From Lachnospiraceae bacterium MD308 (GTDB lineage: Bacteria > Bacillota > Clostridia > Lachnospirales > Lachnospiraceae), in assembly GCA_010206225.2 (NCBI GenBank), contig VIQU02000010.1:1-64000 (forward strand): DNA of 64,000 bases. The letters run 5' to 3'. A program made the position numbers and the translations under genes. Below are positions 44,318 through 55,193 of the stretch, one piece after another. The notes under the pieces are model-generated. The model ran no database searches. It saw nothing but the letters and a program-made list of their open reading frames with translations, and had not been told where the DNA came from. Every line of letters starts with the position of its first letter. Positions within the stretch are counted from its first letter, which is position 1.

Positions 44318-45278
44318 ACATTTCCCTTACCCTTTCCCGGATGGAATCGTCCGGCAGTTCGTTCAGCTTACCGGAAAGTATGATTCGTACCGTTTTTATT
44401 TCATTCTGTCTTGCAATTACATAGGCAATTACCGGTCCTATCGTAAATGCATTATATTTCTGCGGACTGATCGTCTGGATAATACGGTTATCGCACCACC
44501 GTTCAAACGCTGACGGAGATGTCCTAAGCGCAGCCGCTCCTTCTGCATACGCCGTACCAAGCAGATACTCACTGATCGCATCTGCTCCTGCAAGCGCTGC
44601 CTTCGATAGCTGGTCTGCACTCACACTGCTGCACTCAGCCATTGCCCGCTTCATGAATTCAATTGATTTTGCGGTTTTCTGTGATCTTACGGCAATCTTG
44701 ATATCCGCCACTGCCACCGTAGATTCGGCATAATCTCGGATAATCGCTACATCCGATGCCTTTCCTGCCTGATAAATGGCGTCAAGCGCTGCCCTGTCAA
44801 TAATCACATCGCACAACTGACCGTCCCGTGTATGAAGAAGTGTCTCATACGCTTCCTGCGCTGCATGCTGCATATGGTCCGGAAGCTTTCCAAAGTCACG
44901 CTCTCTTACGATCTCAAGCATAGCGCTGCCCGGAATCGACACATCTTCATAGAAAATATGTCTGTTCTTTTCCTCCGTACACACTTCCTTGATTGCAGCT
45001 TTCAGGTTATGATAAAGCTTCGGATAGGAAAGAACATCAAAATTCTTCATATCTATCGAAAGCTCTTTCACAACCTCCCATATCTTCTCCTCTTCTCTGG
45101 TCAGTATTGCTTCTGCATTACCTGATGTCTCGTTGTCTCCCCAGCCCTTCTCTTCCAGAAACTGAAGGCACTGCTCATAACTCTGGCATGCGATCAGCTG
45201 ATCGATCGTGCTGCCAGAAAACAAAGAAACCTCCAAAGCCCGTATGCGTGCAACCGCGTAAGTATACTGTTCACTCAT
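44310..45278 (-). CDS. ntpC: V-type ATP synthase subunit C
   Basis: 322 residues from the ATG at 45278 (MSEQYTYAVARIRALEV), which has AGGAGG 6 nt upstream; the frame extends to 45299 but without ribosome site. The all-helical subunit C (AC39-like) fold is recognised by ARIRALEVSLFSG at the start, LLGTAYAEGAAAL near 240 and GPVIAYVIARQNEIKTVRIIL near 284. It is the socket joining the rotor to the membrane ring. Confidence 0.92.
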   Translation of the reverse strand: MSEQYTYAVARIRALEVSLFSGSTIDQLIACQSYEQCLQFLEEKGWGDNETSGNAEAILTREEEKIWEVVKELSIDMKNFDVLSYPKLYHNLKAAIKEVCTEEKNRHIFYEDVSIPGSAMLEIVRERDFGKLPDHMQHAAQEAYETLLHTRDGQLCDVIIDRAALDAIYQAGKASDVAIIRDYAESTVAVADIKIAVRSQKTAKSIEFMKRAMAECSSVSADQLSKAALAGADAISEYLLGTAYAEGAAALRTSPSAFERWCDNRIIQTISPQKYNAFTIGPVIAYVIARQNEIKTVRIILSGKLNELPDDSIRERVREMYV

Positions 45279-45298
45279 GTAACTCCTCCTACTTTGCA

Positions 45299-45892
45299 CT
45301 ACGAAAATAATATACGATGAACTTTGTCAGATAACTCATCTTTTTTTGCATCAAACATTGCCCTTAATGTACAGTTTTCTTCAATACCGCCATAGGCAAG
45401 AATGAATCCATTTTCAATATTTCGGCCTTCCTTGGATATCTTAAGGCTGCCGCCATTTTTCTTTGCAGCTTCATCTATTCTGTCCGCAAATCCCTCCGGC
45501 AGTTCTTTCAGATCCGCAGGTGAAAAGAAAATCTCACCCTCTTGCGGCTCGGCATACTTTTCAAGCATCTTAATGAGCATATCAAAATATTCGCCCTTCT
45601 CCATACTCTCAAGCTGACTGTATGCTTTGTCTAAGACTCCGGCGATCATCTCCTGCTTTGCAGCAAGAAGCTTCGTTCTTCTCTGCAAATCATTAGAAGA
45701 TGCCACACGCTCTTTATAACTGGCAATCGCCATCTCAGATTTTTTGGAGATGCTTTCCGTACACTTTTCTGCCTCCGCCTTTGCTTCTGCAAGAATCTTG
45801 TCAGCCTCTGCCCTTGCCGCAGAAAGTTTGCTCTCGGCCGCAGCTCTGGCTTCATCCAATATCTGGCTTTTCATCTTTTCTAATCCAGTCAT
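45299..45892 (-). CDS. ntpE: V-type ATP synthase subunit E
   Basis: 197 residues. The N-terminal half is a long Ala/Lys/Glu coiled coil (peripheral stalk) and the C-terminal half a globular domain ending NGFILAYGGIEENCTLRAMFDAKKDELSDKVHRILF. It links V1 to the stator. It lies between ntpK and ntpC. Confidence 0.9.
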   Translation of the reverse strand: MTGLEKMKSQILDEARAAAESKLSAARAEADKILAEAKAEAEKCTESISKKSEMAIASYKERVASSNDLQRRTKLLAAKQEMIAGVLDKAYSQLESMEKGEYFDMLIKMLEKYAEPQEGEIFFSPADLKELPEGFADRIDEAAKKNGGSLKISKEGRNIENGFILAYGGIEENCTLRAMFDAKKDELSDKVHRILFS

Positions 45893-45953
45893 ATTCCTGC
45901 ACTCCTTCTATGAAATCTTTTAAGGTTCCATCAAACCTATATTCTAATATTCC

Positions 45954-48457
<2,504 letters not shown>

Positions 48458-48482
48458 AGCCGTATCCCTCCTTTACCTTATT

Positions 48483-48791
48483 CTAAATTAACTGTGCAAT
48501 CACAGAAGCTATTGCCTCTTTTTCCTTTGATCCGGCAGCCTCCTTCAAGGCACTGATCTCCGCCTCTACTTTGGCCAGCGCGTCAGAAATAGATTTCTCC
48601 TCAATCTCATTCGCTGCTTTCATATCGGCATCTGCTTTTGCTTTTGCCTCTGTCTCAGCCTGCTGTCTGATCTCTCCTGCACTTGCAGCAGCTTTTTCAA
48701 GGATCTCGGTACTTGTCTCGGCTGCTTCTTTTATAATCTTCTCAGCCTCTTTTTCCGTCTCCTTGATGGTTTTAATGGTTTCCTCTACCAT
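48483..48791 (-). CDS. V-type ATP synthase small stalk subunit (G/H type)
   Basis: 102 residues from the ATG at 48791, preceded by GGTGG; a frame start at 48815 lacks a better site. Nearly the whole chain is an Ala/Glu/Lys coiled coil (TIKTIKETEKEAEKIIKEA), as in subunit G/H of the peripheral stalk. It is the first gene of the operon. NtpH/AhaH naming differs among genomes, so no symbol is given. Confidence 0.8.
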   Translation of the reverse strand: MVEETIKTIKETEKEAEKIIKEAAETSTEILEKAAASAGEIRQQAETEAKAKADADMKAANEIEEKSISDALAKVEAEISALKEAAGSKEKEAIASVIAQLI

Positions 48792-48838
48792 TGACTCACC
48801 ACCCTTCTCTTTCACCTAAAACCTTTCCTGCATTTCTG

Positions 48839-48867
48839 ATTATAATATCATTTCTCCCGAAAGTCTA
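48839..48867 (-). promoter_or_regulatory. Promoter of the ntp (V-ATPase) operon
   Basis: Minus-strand TAGACT (48867-48862), 17 bp, TATAAT (48844-48839). The -10 lies 48 bp upstream of the first gene. No regulator site was recognised. Confidence 0.6.
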
Positions 48868-48950
48868 CCAATTTTATTGTATTTCTACACTTTTAAATAA
48901 CAAACTATATAAAAACATGCAATTTATCAGACTGCGTTCCGCTTAGATAT

Positions 48951-49442
48951 TTACCACTCCAGCCTATGAAGTTTCCCTTCCCGTTTCATCCCCTCAAAAT
49001 TGCTCTGCCTGAGCGCTTCGTAAAGTACAACTGCCACAGAATTCCCAAGGTTTAACGAGCGTATCTGCCCTGCCATTGGAATCCGGATACAATCCTCCTT
49101 ATGGTTTATCAATATCTCCTCCGGTATTCCCGCGCTCTCCTTACCGAACATAATATAGCAGTTCTGTCCATAGGCAACTTCCGTATAGAGCTTCGGCGCT
49201 TTTGTTGTTGCCATAAAAAGCTTTGCATCGGAATTTTTATCCAAGAAATCGTTATAATCAATGTATGTTGTGACATCCAATTGATCCCAATAGTCCATCC
49301 CGGCTCTCTTCAGATTTTTTTCATCCAGCCGGAATCCAAGAGGTTCTATGAGATGCAGTCTCGCTCCTGTCGCTGCACAGGTGCGCCCGATATTTCCGGT
49401 ATTTGCCGGGATTTCCGGTTCTAAAAGCACAATATTTATCAT
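48951..49442 (-). CDS. trmL: tRNA (cytidine/uridine-34-2'-O)-methyltransferase
   Basis: 163 residues with the SPOUT-fold knot: NIVLLEPEIPANTGNIGRTC (3-22), then IMFGKESAGIPEEIL near 97 and CIRIPMAGQIRSLNLGNSVAVVLYEALRQ near 117-145. TrmL methylates the wobble ribose of certain tRNA-Leu. Length and motifs are complete. Confidence 0.93.
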   Translation of the reverse strand: MINIVLLEPEIPANTGNIGRTCAATGARLHLIEPLGFRLDEKNLKRAGMDYWDQLDVTTYIDYNDFLDKNSDAKLFMATTKAPKLYTEVAYGQNCYIMFGKESAGIPEEILINHKEDCIRIPMAGQIRSLNLGNSVAVVLYEALRQSNFEGMKREGKLHRLEW

Positions 49443-49480
49443 CTTTTTCTCCTTTTTATCTGATTACCCCATTCACCTTT

Positions 49481-50401
49481 TTATTCTTCCGAAATATGCA
49501 GCTTCCATATCTCATCTGGAGCCGGACGGTCAATATAGCGCACATCTTCACCGTTCCTTATGATTTTACCCTGCCCACCCGTCGTCCTTCCGATAACCGA
49601 TGCCATAATCTTCTCTCTAAGAAGCGCTTCCTTTAGCATATCCCCCTCTTCTGTCACAAACAGAAAACTTCCTGCCGAGGCCAGCTGATAAGGATTCAGC
49701 CCAAAATATTCACACACCTCCACCGTCTCCTGAAGAATAGAAATATGCTTCATATCCAGCTCAAGCCCGACTCCTAATTCCTTTGAAAGCTCCCACAACG
49801 CAGCAAAAATACCGCCCTGAGTGATCTGACGCAGACAGGCTACCCCCATCCCTCGGGCCAGCTCAAGCTCTTTTCCTGCAGATAATTCTTTCTCATAAGA
49901 TATGATCTGCCTAATAAATGCAGGGGTAAAGCGCTTTCTAAGCATGTCCGCGCGCTCTCTCGCCGCCTGAAGCATGCCATCCATACCAACCCATTTACTC
50001 AAGACAATATCTTTTCCAGCAAAACTTTTTCGCCCTGACATGCCGCTTTTTCCGCTTTCTTCGCCTCCGCCGTCCCCCATCTCCTCCTCAGGAACGGCAG
50101 CAACGCCGTCAATCGTGACGGATGGAACAGTGAGCAGAGGATTCTCAAAAATAAAAGATTCCAAAAACTCTATCTTTCTCCTGCGGCACTCTTTTTTTAT
50201 TGCTTTTTCCATTGTGTAGATTTTGAATTTGTCCGAATGGGGCGGATAGGTAATCCTTACCCCTATTCCGATGTCAGACGCGCCTGCAGCGGTAAGAGAA
50301 TTGGCCACAGATACAAGCGCATGAAGCCCGATATGCTCTGACCATCCATAAACAACCGCCTTCTCAATCAAAACCTGCCTGTCGTCCGTTACTAATCTCA
50401 T
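49481..50401 (-). CDS. PurM/HypE-like (AIR synthase-related) protein
   Basis: 306 residues. The N-terminal half resembles a PurM N-domain (HALVSVANSLTAAGASDIGIGVRITYP). The C-terminal half resembles the AIR synthase C-domain (ARGMGVACLRQITQGGIFAALWELSKELGVGLELD, then YFGLNPYQLASAGSFLFV). The Asp-rich ATP motif of true HypE/ThiL is not evident, so the substrate is unknown. A Gly/Ser-rich linker near 108-122 joins the halves. Similar proteins are annotated as hydrogenase maturation factor or AIR synthase in Lachnospiraceae; no hydrogenase genes are visible here. Confidence 0.7.
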   Translation of the reverse strand: MRLVTDDRQVLIEKAVVYGWSEHIGLHALVSVANSLTAAGASDIGIGVRITYPPHSDKFKIYTMEKAIKKECRRRKIEFLESFIFENPLLTVPSVTIDGVAAVPEEEMGDGGGEESGKSGMSGRKSFAGKDIVLSKWVGMDGMLQAARERADMLRKRFTPAFIRQIISYEKELSAGKELELARGMGVACLRQITQGGIFAALWELSKELGVGLELDMKHISILQETVEVCEYFGLNPYQLASAGSFLFVTEEGDMLKEALLREKIMASVIGRTTGGQGKIIRNGEDVRYIDRPAPDEIWKLHISEE

Positions 50402-50465
50402 AACACTCTTTACTCCATCTCTCTCGACGGGCTAATCCACATCAAGAGAAAATACAATCGACATA

Positions 50466-50567
50466 TCATCCAAGAACCGGCAGAATCGTAGTCGCAACCA
50501 TTGCAACAACAATTACTATCACTACGATCGCTATAATTCTTCTCGTCTTTTTATCATTAAAATTCAT
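50466..50567 (-). CDS. 33-residue membrane peptide
   Basis: The frame MNFNDKKTRRIIAIVVIV... to a TGA codes a positively charged N-terminus and a single membrane helix (RIIAIVVIVIVVAMVATTIL) ending VLG. A ribosome-like AGGAAAG precedes the ATG. Codon use matches the neighbours. Similar tiny single-helix proteins with KKTR-type starts are common in Firmicutes (DUF4044-like in layout). It is a real gene by appearance, but the function is unknown. Confidence 0.6.
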   Translation of the reverse strand: MNFNDKKTRRIIAIVVIVIVVAMVATTILPVLG

Positions 50568-50647
50568 CTTTCCTACCTTCCTCCAAAAATTATATTTATC
50601 ATTCTATACTTTTTATCTGCATTTTACAACAAAGTTTTTAAGTTATG

Positions 50648-52354
50648 TCACAATTCATAGGTGTATGCTTCATAACTCAACGGGTTCCTGTGCATATAAT
50701 CAAACAACACTGTCTTTTCCAGTACCGGAAAATATTCCAGATGCGTCATCTTGCGCATCTGGTTCTTATCGTACTCCTCATATCCGCAAAGAAACTTACG
50801 GCTTACCGCCTCCTCTTCATAAAATTTCCTTACTTCCTCTTTTCCAAGCAGATACTCCCCGGCAAAAGGCGGACGAGTCTTGGCATTTTCCCTCAGATAA
50901 TAATCATAAACCAAAAGCTCTCTATAGTATTCTACCCGAGCATTATCATCTTTTTGGCCGAAGCTATGCTTTACAAAGTTCAGCATGATCTCATATCTTG
51001 CACTTCTTTTATGTTGTATACGATAGAACCCTTTCTCCTTATAATACTTCCACAATCTCTCATATATATGGTATGGCGAGTCAAACAGCTTCTCCAATGC
51101 AGACAACGTGTTCTCAAACTGCCCGCTGTTATAGTATACTTCTACCATCTCTTCAATTCCTTTAAGCTCTAATACATCCTCGTAGGAAAGCCAATTTGTA
51201 TACAATACCTCATAAGGCGGCTCACTCTTATACACCAGTCCATATTCCTCTTTTTTCCTCTCCATATAAGAACCCTTTAATACCTTCAAGAATCCCAATT
51301 GAAGCTGATGAGGCTTTAAACGGTAGACATCGTCAAAGGATTTTGAAAAGCTCTCTATATCCTCATACGGTAGTCCCGCTATCAAATCCAGATGCTGATG
51401 AACATTCCCCATATGCCGCAATGTTTCCACAGTTTGCGACAGCTTATCGAAATCCATCGTCCTTCGTATCTCTCTTATCGTCTTTTTATTCGTAGACTGC
51501 ACACCGATTTCCAATTGTATCAGCCCCGGACGCATACTTCTTATCAGCTTGAGTTCTTCATCATTCAAAAGATCCGCCGCTATCTCAAAATGAAAATTCG
51601 TAATACCATTGTCATGCTCCGTAATAAACTTCCATATTTCCATCGCATGACTATGGCTGCAATTAAAAGTCCGATCAACGAATTTAACCTGCGAAACCCT
51701 CTGTTCCAGAAAAAAACCAAGTTCTTTCTTTACAAGCGAAAGACTCCGAAACCTCAGCCTTTTATCAATAGAAGAAAGGCAATAGCTGCAGGAGAACGGA
51801 CATCCTCTGCTTGTTTCATAATAAACAATTTTATGTTCAAATTCCTGCATATCCTGATAGATGAAAGGAACCTCATCTAAGTTCATCGGCTCTTGCCATG
51901 CATTTTCGCAGATTGTCCCATCCTCTTTCCGAAAGGTGATGCCGCAAATCTTATCTAATGGACTTCCCTCACATAACTGCGCAAATGTACGCTCTCCCTC
52001 GCCCCTCATCACGCCCTTTACTTCCGGAAGCCGCAGCAGCACTTCCTCTGCGGCATAGGAAACCTCCGGTCCGCCAAGCCAGACTAAAGCCTTCGGACAT
52101 ACTTTAGCAAGCTCATGTACAAGCGACTCTATATAAGTCAGATTCCATATATAACAAGAAAAACATACCATATCTGCGGATCTCTCATAAATATCTCTTA
52201 GAATATCATCCTTTTGCTGGTTAATCGTATACTCTGCGATTTCCATCTCCAAATCTTCCCTGTACACATTTTTGCCAGCATAACTACATAATGTATGTAC
52301 AGCAAGATTAGAATGTATGAATTTGGCATTGATTGCGACAAGTAAGATCTTCAT
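50648..52354 (-). CDS. B12-binding-domain radical SAM protein (DUF4080 type)
   Basis: 568 residues. A cobalamin-binding-like domain is at the N-terminus (ILLVAINAKFIHSNLAVH, VWLGGPEVSY near 91-100). The radical SAM core follows with CPFSCSYC (Cys185, Cys189, Cys192) that binds the 4Fe-4S cluster. The C-terminal third is DUF4080. The reaction is unknown for this family; methylation or rearrangement chemistry is possible. It overlaps the upstream methylase gene by 4 bp, so the two are translationally coupled. Confidence 0.87.
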   Translation of the reverse strand: MKILLVAINAKFIHSNLAVHTLCSYAGKNVYREDLEMEIAEYTINQQKDDILRDIYERSADMVCFSCYIWNLTYIESLVHELAKVCPKALVWLGGPEVSYAAEEVLLRLPEVKGVMRGEGERTFAQLCEGSPLDKICGITFRKEDGTICENAWQEPMNLDEVPFIYQDMQEFEHKIVYYETSRGCPFSCSYCLSSIDKRLRFRSLSLVKKELGFFLEQRVSQVKFVDRTFNCSHSHAMEIWKFITEHDNGITNFHFEIAADLLNDEELKLIRSMRPGLIQLEIGVQSTNKKTIREIRRTMDFDKLSQTVETLRHMGNVHQHLDLIAGLPYEDIESFSKSFDDVYRLKPHQLQLGFLKVLKGSYMERKKEEYGLVYKSEPPYEVLYTNWLSYEDVLELKGIEEMVEVYYNSGQFENTLSALEKLFDSPYHIYERLWKYYKEKGFYRIQHKRSARYEIMLNFVKHSFGQKDDNARVEYYRELLVYDYYLRENAKTRPPFAGEYLLGKEEVRKFYEEEAVSRKFLCGYEEYDKNQMRKMTHLEYFPVLEKTVLFDYMHRNPLSYEAYTYEL

Positions 52355-53427
52355 CCGTCAACACCCTCACTTTCAATCTTTTCTTCATTATGACAAATAC
52401 ATAAAAACAACCTTTCCTGATTTGCCTTAATGTCTGATTTTCCTGTAGAAAATGCCTTATAGTCTTCCGCAAAAACCTTTACTTCACCCTTCTTATGCAA
52501 AATTCTCATAATATCTTCATCACTTATCTTTGCATTAGAACGGTCATCCCCCTTATTTGCCATATTGTTGTAAGATAATAAAATGTATTTTGCATGAATG
52601 GATTCAATTAAATTTTCAAATGTTTTAGTTGCCTTCCTCGTACAATATTTGCTCTTTAACGACGTTCTGTCCATCTTTCGCGCTATGCCAAATACTTCTG
52701 GTTTTTCCCATTTAGCTACATTCTCAAGCAAATGATACGCATCACAATACTGTCTGGAATTATATGGCGGATCAATATAGACCAAATCCGCTTCTATGTT
52801 AGGCGCAAGTTCATTTGTATCCATATTGTAGCATACATTATTGGAGTTCGGATTAGCTTTAGCTTCTGGAACTGATAACTCTAAATGTTTTTCAAATTCC
52901 ACTCCTTGCCTGTACGCATCATAATGTCCGCATGTATTAGCAATTTTATCCATTGCATATAATAAAGAGGTTATAAGCAAAGCTCTTTCACGAAAATTGA
53001 TTTTTCCGCAGTTATATCTGTCTTCTATATCCCGTCTTATAAACCCTATTCTTCTGCAATCCTCAAGAGAAAAATATGTATCCGAAAAGTTGTCACTCAT
53101 ATAATTATCTTCAAATACACGCAGTTTATTATATTTTGAAATAAGTTCAACTATTTTCTCTCCTGAATATGCCTCGCCGCTAAACCAAGCGACATGGCAT
53201 ATATAATTACTGTACATAATATCGTTAGTAATAAGTTTTTTGTCCATAAAAGCAGAAGCTACTGCACCTGTTCCTGCAAAAATATCCGCCACGATATTTA
53301 TATTGTCACATTCTTCCTCGACAACGCTGATAATAAACGATAACAGCTTATATTTATTGCCCAAATATCTACGATTATTTATCTTGATTGACTTTTGTGC
53401 GAGTTGTGCTGCCGAATAACACATAAA
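52351..53427 (-). CDS. D12-class DNA N6-adenine methyltransferase
   Basis: 358 residues from the ATG at 53427 (MCYSAAQLAQKSIKINNRRYLGNKYKLL); GGAGATG precedes it. The frame extends to 53538 but those residues look unlike the family. It has the SAM-binding motif I (VADIFAGTGAVASAF) and the catalytic DPPY (LVYIDPPYNSRQYCDAYHLLE). The C-terminal region is less typical of Dam. No restriction endonuclease is adjacent, so it is an orphan methylase or part of an unrecognised system. It is AT-rich and lies just downstream of the rpsI cassette array. Confidence 0.8.
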   Translation of the reverse strand, partial: FMCYSAAQLAQKSIKINNRRYLGNKYKLLSFIISVVEEECDNINIVADIFAGTGAVASAFMDKKLITNDIMYSNYICHVAWFSGEAYSGEKIVELISKYNKLRVFEDNYMSDNFSDTYFSLEDCRRIGFIRRDIEDRYNCGKINFRERALLITSLLYAMDKIANTCGHYDAYRQGVEFEKHLELSVPEAKANPNSNNVCYNMDTNELAPNIEADLVYIDPPYNSRQYCDAYHLLENVAKWEKPEVFGIARKMDRTSLKSKYCTRKATKTFENLIESIHAKYILLSYNNMANKGDDRSNAKISDEDIMRILHKKGEVKVFAEDYKAFSTGKSDIKANQERLFLCICHNEEKIESEGVDG

Positions 53428-53657
53428 CTCATCTCCGTTTATATTTCTTTTTCTGTGCCTCAAGCTAAACTTTTCTCGGCGCAAGCATATTTTTTCAATT
53501 GCATAGTCCCGATTATACCATTCTTTTCCGACTACCACAATTCTATTTTTTATGCGTCTTTCCGATTATCCGTCTAACCTCGGATGTTAATCTCAGCATG
53601 GAAACATCAATTAACTGCTTCTAATTTCTTTTATGTAATCTTATTGCCAAGACAAAA

Positions 53658-53682
53658 ACTCCGCAGGAAAAACCTGCGGAGT
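53658..53682. terminator. Terminator beyond the last rpsI core repeat
   Basis: ACTCCGCAGG (53658-53667) pairs with CCTGCGGAGT (53673-53682) around 5 A residues. On the minus strand it is followed by a T-rich stretch. Its stem is close in sequence to the rpsI-proximal terminator at 55441-55475. It is probably the original chromosomal rpsI terminator, displaced by the two inserted cassettes. Confidence 0.75.
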
Positions 53683-53713
53683 CTGTTTTTTGAATTTATA
53701 AATTCCCTTGTTT

Positions 53714-53727
53714 CCTATCTCTTGGAT
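53714..53727 (-). other. rpsI-end core repeat R3 (distal attachment site)
   Basis: Minus-strand ATCCAAGAGATAGG matches the last codons of rpsI (TCC AAG AGA TAG) plus one base. The 13-nt core TCCAAGAGATAGG is shared by all three copies (R1, R2, R3). It is followed on the minus strand by sequence ending in the terminator at 53658-53682, as in R1. Confidence 0.75.
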
Positions 53728-53763
53728 TGTTCCGAATTCCTAAAACACGACGTTTTCAGATAC

Positions 53764-53787
53764 TTTGTTAGTTACATGTCACTTACC
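53764..53787 (-). promoter_or_regulatory. Arm-type double repeat of cassette A
   Basis: On the minus strand GTAAGTGACAT is followed at once by GTAACTAACAA: two related 11-bp units. The block begins exactly 61 nt before the R3 core (TCCAAG). The same block with the same 61-nt spacing is present in cassette B. It resembles arm-binding sites of tyrosine recombinases. Confidence 0.65.
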
Positions 53788-53835
53788 CGTGTGATTTTAC
53801 AGCATCCCATACCATCTCATTAAATACTCTTTATA

Positions 53836-54111
53836 CTATGCAATAGCTTCCTTGATAAATGGCAATGCATATAGTGTGTCCGGATCAATATCAAGACATG
53901 TTGTATTATCCCAATTCCCACTGATATCCCACGCAAGTGTATCATTCATCACAGTACATCTGTCCATAAACATTTCAATTTCCTTTAAGCAGCAAAAAGC
54001 CTCTTTTTCAATCACCTGCGACATATCATAACGTACAATCTTTCCATCTTCAAAATATACATATACGGAATAATCTCGCATTGGCACAACCTGTACCACC
54101 TTTGGAAACAT
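53836..54111 (-). CDS. DUF2442 family protein (cassette A)
   Basis: 91 residues: KVVQVVPMRDYSVYVYFEDGKIVRYDMSQVI at the start, then a C-terminal segment with WDISGNWDNTTCLDIDPDTLY, typical of DUF2442. GGAGGTG precedes the ATG. It follows the DUF4160 gene by 13 bp on the same strand. DUF4160-DUF2442 pairs are frequent in bacterial accessory DNA and are suspected toxin-antitoxin-like modules, though activity is unproven. It is the second gene of the 791-bp cassette. Confidence 0.85.
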   Translation of the reverse strand: MFPKVVQVVPMRDYSVYVYFEDGKIVRYDMSQVIEKEAFCCLKEIEMFMDRCTVMNDTLAWDISGNWDNTTCLDIDPDTLYALPFIKEAIA

Positions 54112-54124
54112 ACCTTCACCTCCG

Positions 54125-54385
54125 TTACACTAATGGATTAATTCTGTTCAATGGTTTTCCATCCTTTGATAATTCCCAATTCTGCATTAATTCATCCTGA
54201 TGCAGAACGCACCATGCCAAAATCAATTTTAACTGCCTTGACGGTAACGCTCCCTTAATCACTCTGGCCTCATCAATTCTAATAATTGCCTTATTCCCAT
54301 TATATTCAGCGTGAAAATGCGGCGGGTTATGGTCATCATAGTACATAGTTACCCGTATTCCGTAAAACAATGAAATCTCCGGCAT
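54125..54385 (-). CDS. DUF4160 family protein (cassette A)
   Basis: 86 residues. The family signature is YGIRVTMYYDDHNPPHFHAEYNGNKAIIRI near 9-38, including the His-rich NPPHFHA motif. This is followed by a helical part (LPSRQLKLILAWCVLHQDELMQNW). GGGGGA precedes the ATG. It is the first gene of cassette A, with its own promoter upstream (TATAAT near 54411 on the minus strand). It is paired with DUF2442. Confidence 0.87.
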   Translation of the reverse strand: MPEISLFYGIRVTMYYDDHNPPHFHAEYNGNKAIIRIDEARVIKGALPSRQLKLILAWCVLHQDELMQNWELSKDGKPLNRINPLV

Positions 54386-54440
54386 TTCTTAATTCCCCCA
54401 TTTTTTAAGTTCATTATAAGTATATCACAATTCATTCCAT

Positions 54441-54473
54441 AAAAAAACCCACAAACAAAATCTGTCTGTGAGT
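54441..54473 (-). terminator. Terminator at the head of cassette A (after R2)
   Basis: On the minus strand ACTCACAGAC pairs with GTTTGTGGGT through two G-U pairs and is followed by seven T. It lies 29 bp after R2 and would stop transcription coming from cassette B, making cassette A an independent unit. Confidence 0.65.
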
Positions 54474-54501
54474 TTTCTGTCTCTTTTCTGTTCGCAAATA
54501 A

Positions 54502-54522
54502 CTGCCTATCTCTTGGATAACT
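54502..54522 (-). other. rpsI-end core repeat R2 (between the two cassettes)
   Basis: Minus-strand AGTTATCCAAGAGATAGGCAG differs from the true rpsI end at R1 by one base in 21 (AGTTCTCC there). It lies between two unrelated gene pairs and is not needed for either. This is direct evidence that the DNA on each side was added at the rpsI 3' end. Confidence 0.8.
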
Positions 54523-54554
54523 TAAAATCCCTGTTTTCCAATATTATTTGCGCA

Positions 54555-54578
54555 TTTGTAAGTTACCTGTCAGTTACC
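54555..54578 (-). promoter_or_regulatory. Arm-type double repeat of cassette B
   Basis: On the minus strand GTAACTGACAG is followed by GTAACTTACAA, matching the cassette A block in 20 of 23 aligned positions. It begins exactly 61 nt before the R2 core, the same spacing as in cassette A. Confidence 0.7.
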
Positions 54579-54626
54579 AATAAAATTTCATAAACCCCCA
54601 CTATGCTTTACCATAAAATTTTATCT

Positions 54627-55193
54627 CTACCTTATGTCTGCCACAAACCTTTCATACCACATCGGTACATTATGCGAGATTCTGATTGGCTTTCCATTCT
54701 TATAAATGGCAAACCTGTGAAATTCTATTGTATTGTCATAGAATGCTGCCAAATCACATTTTGGCAAAACAGTTTTCAAATTATGAAACGTATCAATATA
54801 TCTTTTTTCAATATCTTTTTCGTTAATACCGTGACCGCCTTGTTTTACACGTACAGCTACCCTTTTCTTAGCAATATCCATACTCTCTACGCCAATATAA
54901 TGCAGTTCAATAAAATATCCTCTTTCCTTGGCCTTCGCTATATTATTCAAAATTGATTTTCCACACAATGTAGTTTCCTGATTAAAAGTAATACCTTCAT
55001 CAAAATATCCGGCAATTTTCTTTACTGCAATTTTCCCGGCAGTTATAACATCAGTCATATTTCTCCAGTCGCCAAACTCTCTCAATATTTCATCTGTATT
55101 TACTCTTGGCATACCTTGCAGACTTTGCAATGATTGATACAGCGTCGATTTGCCCGCCCCATTAACACCTGCAATCAAAATATATTTTTTCAC
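54627..55193 (-). CDS. Zeta-toxin-like P-loop kinase (cassette B)
   Basis: 188 residues with the P-loop AGVNGAGKST (8-17), VNTDEILREFGDWRNM near 31-46 and the zeta-type FNQETTLCGKSILNNIAKAKERGY near 70-93, followed by RVAVRVKQGGHGI near 112. Zeta toxins phosphorylate UDP-N-acetylglucosamine. Smaller variants like this may have other targets. The start is GTG at 55193, overlapping the stop of the small upstream gene by one base (TAGTG), typical of antitoxin-toxin coupling. Confidence 0.82.
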   Translation of the reverse strand: MKKYILIAGVNGAGKSTLYQSLQSLQGMPRVNTDEILREFGDWRNMTDVITAGKIAVKKIAGYFDEGITFNQETTLCGKSILNNIAKAKERGYFIELHYIGVESMDIAKKRVAVRVKQGGHGINEKDIEKRYIDTFHNLKTVLPKCDLAAFYDNTIEFHRFAIYKNGKPIRISHNVPMWYERFVADIR

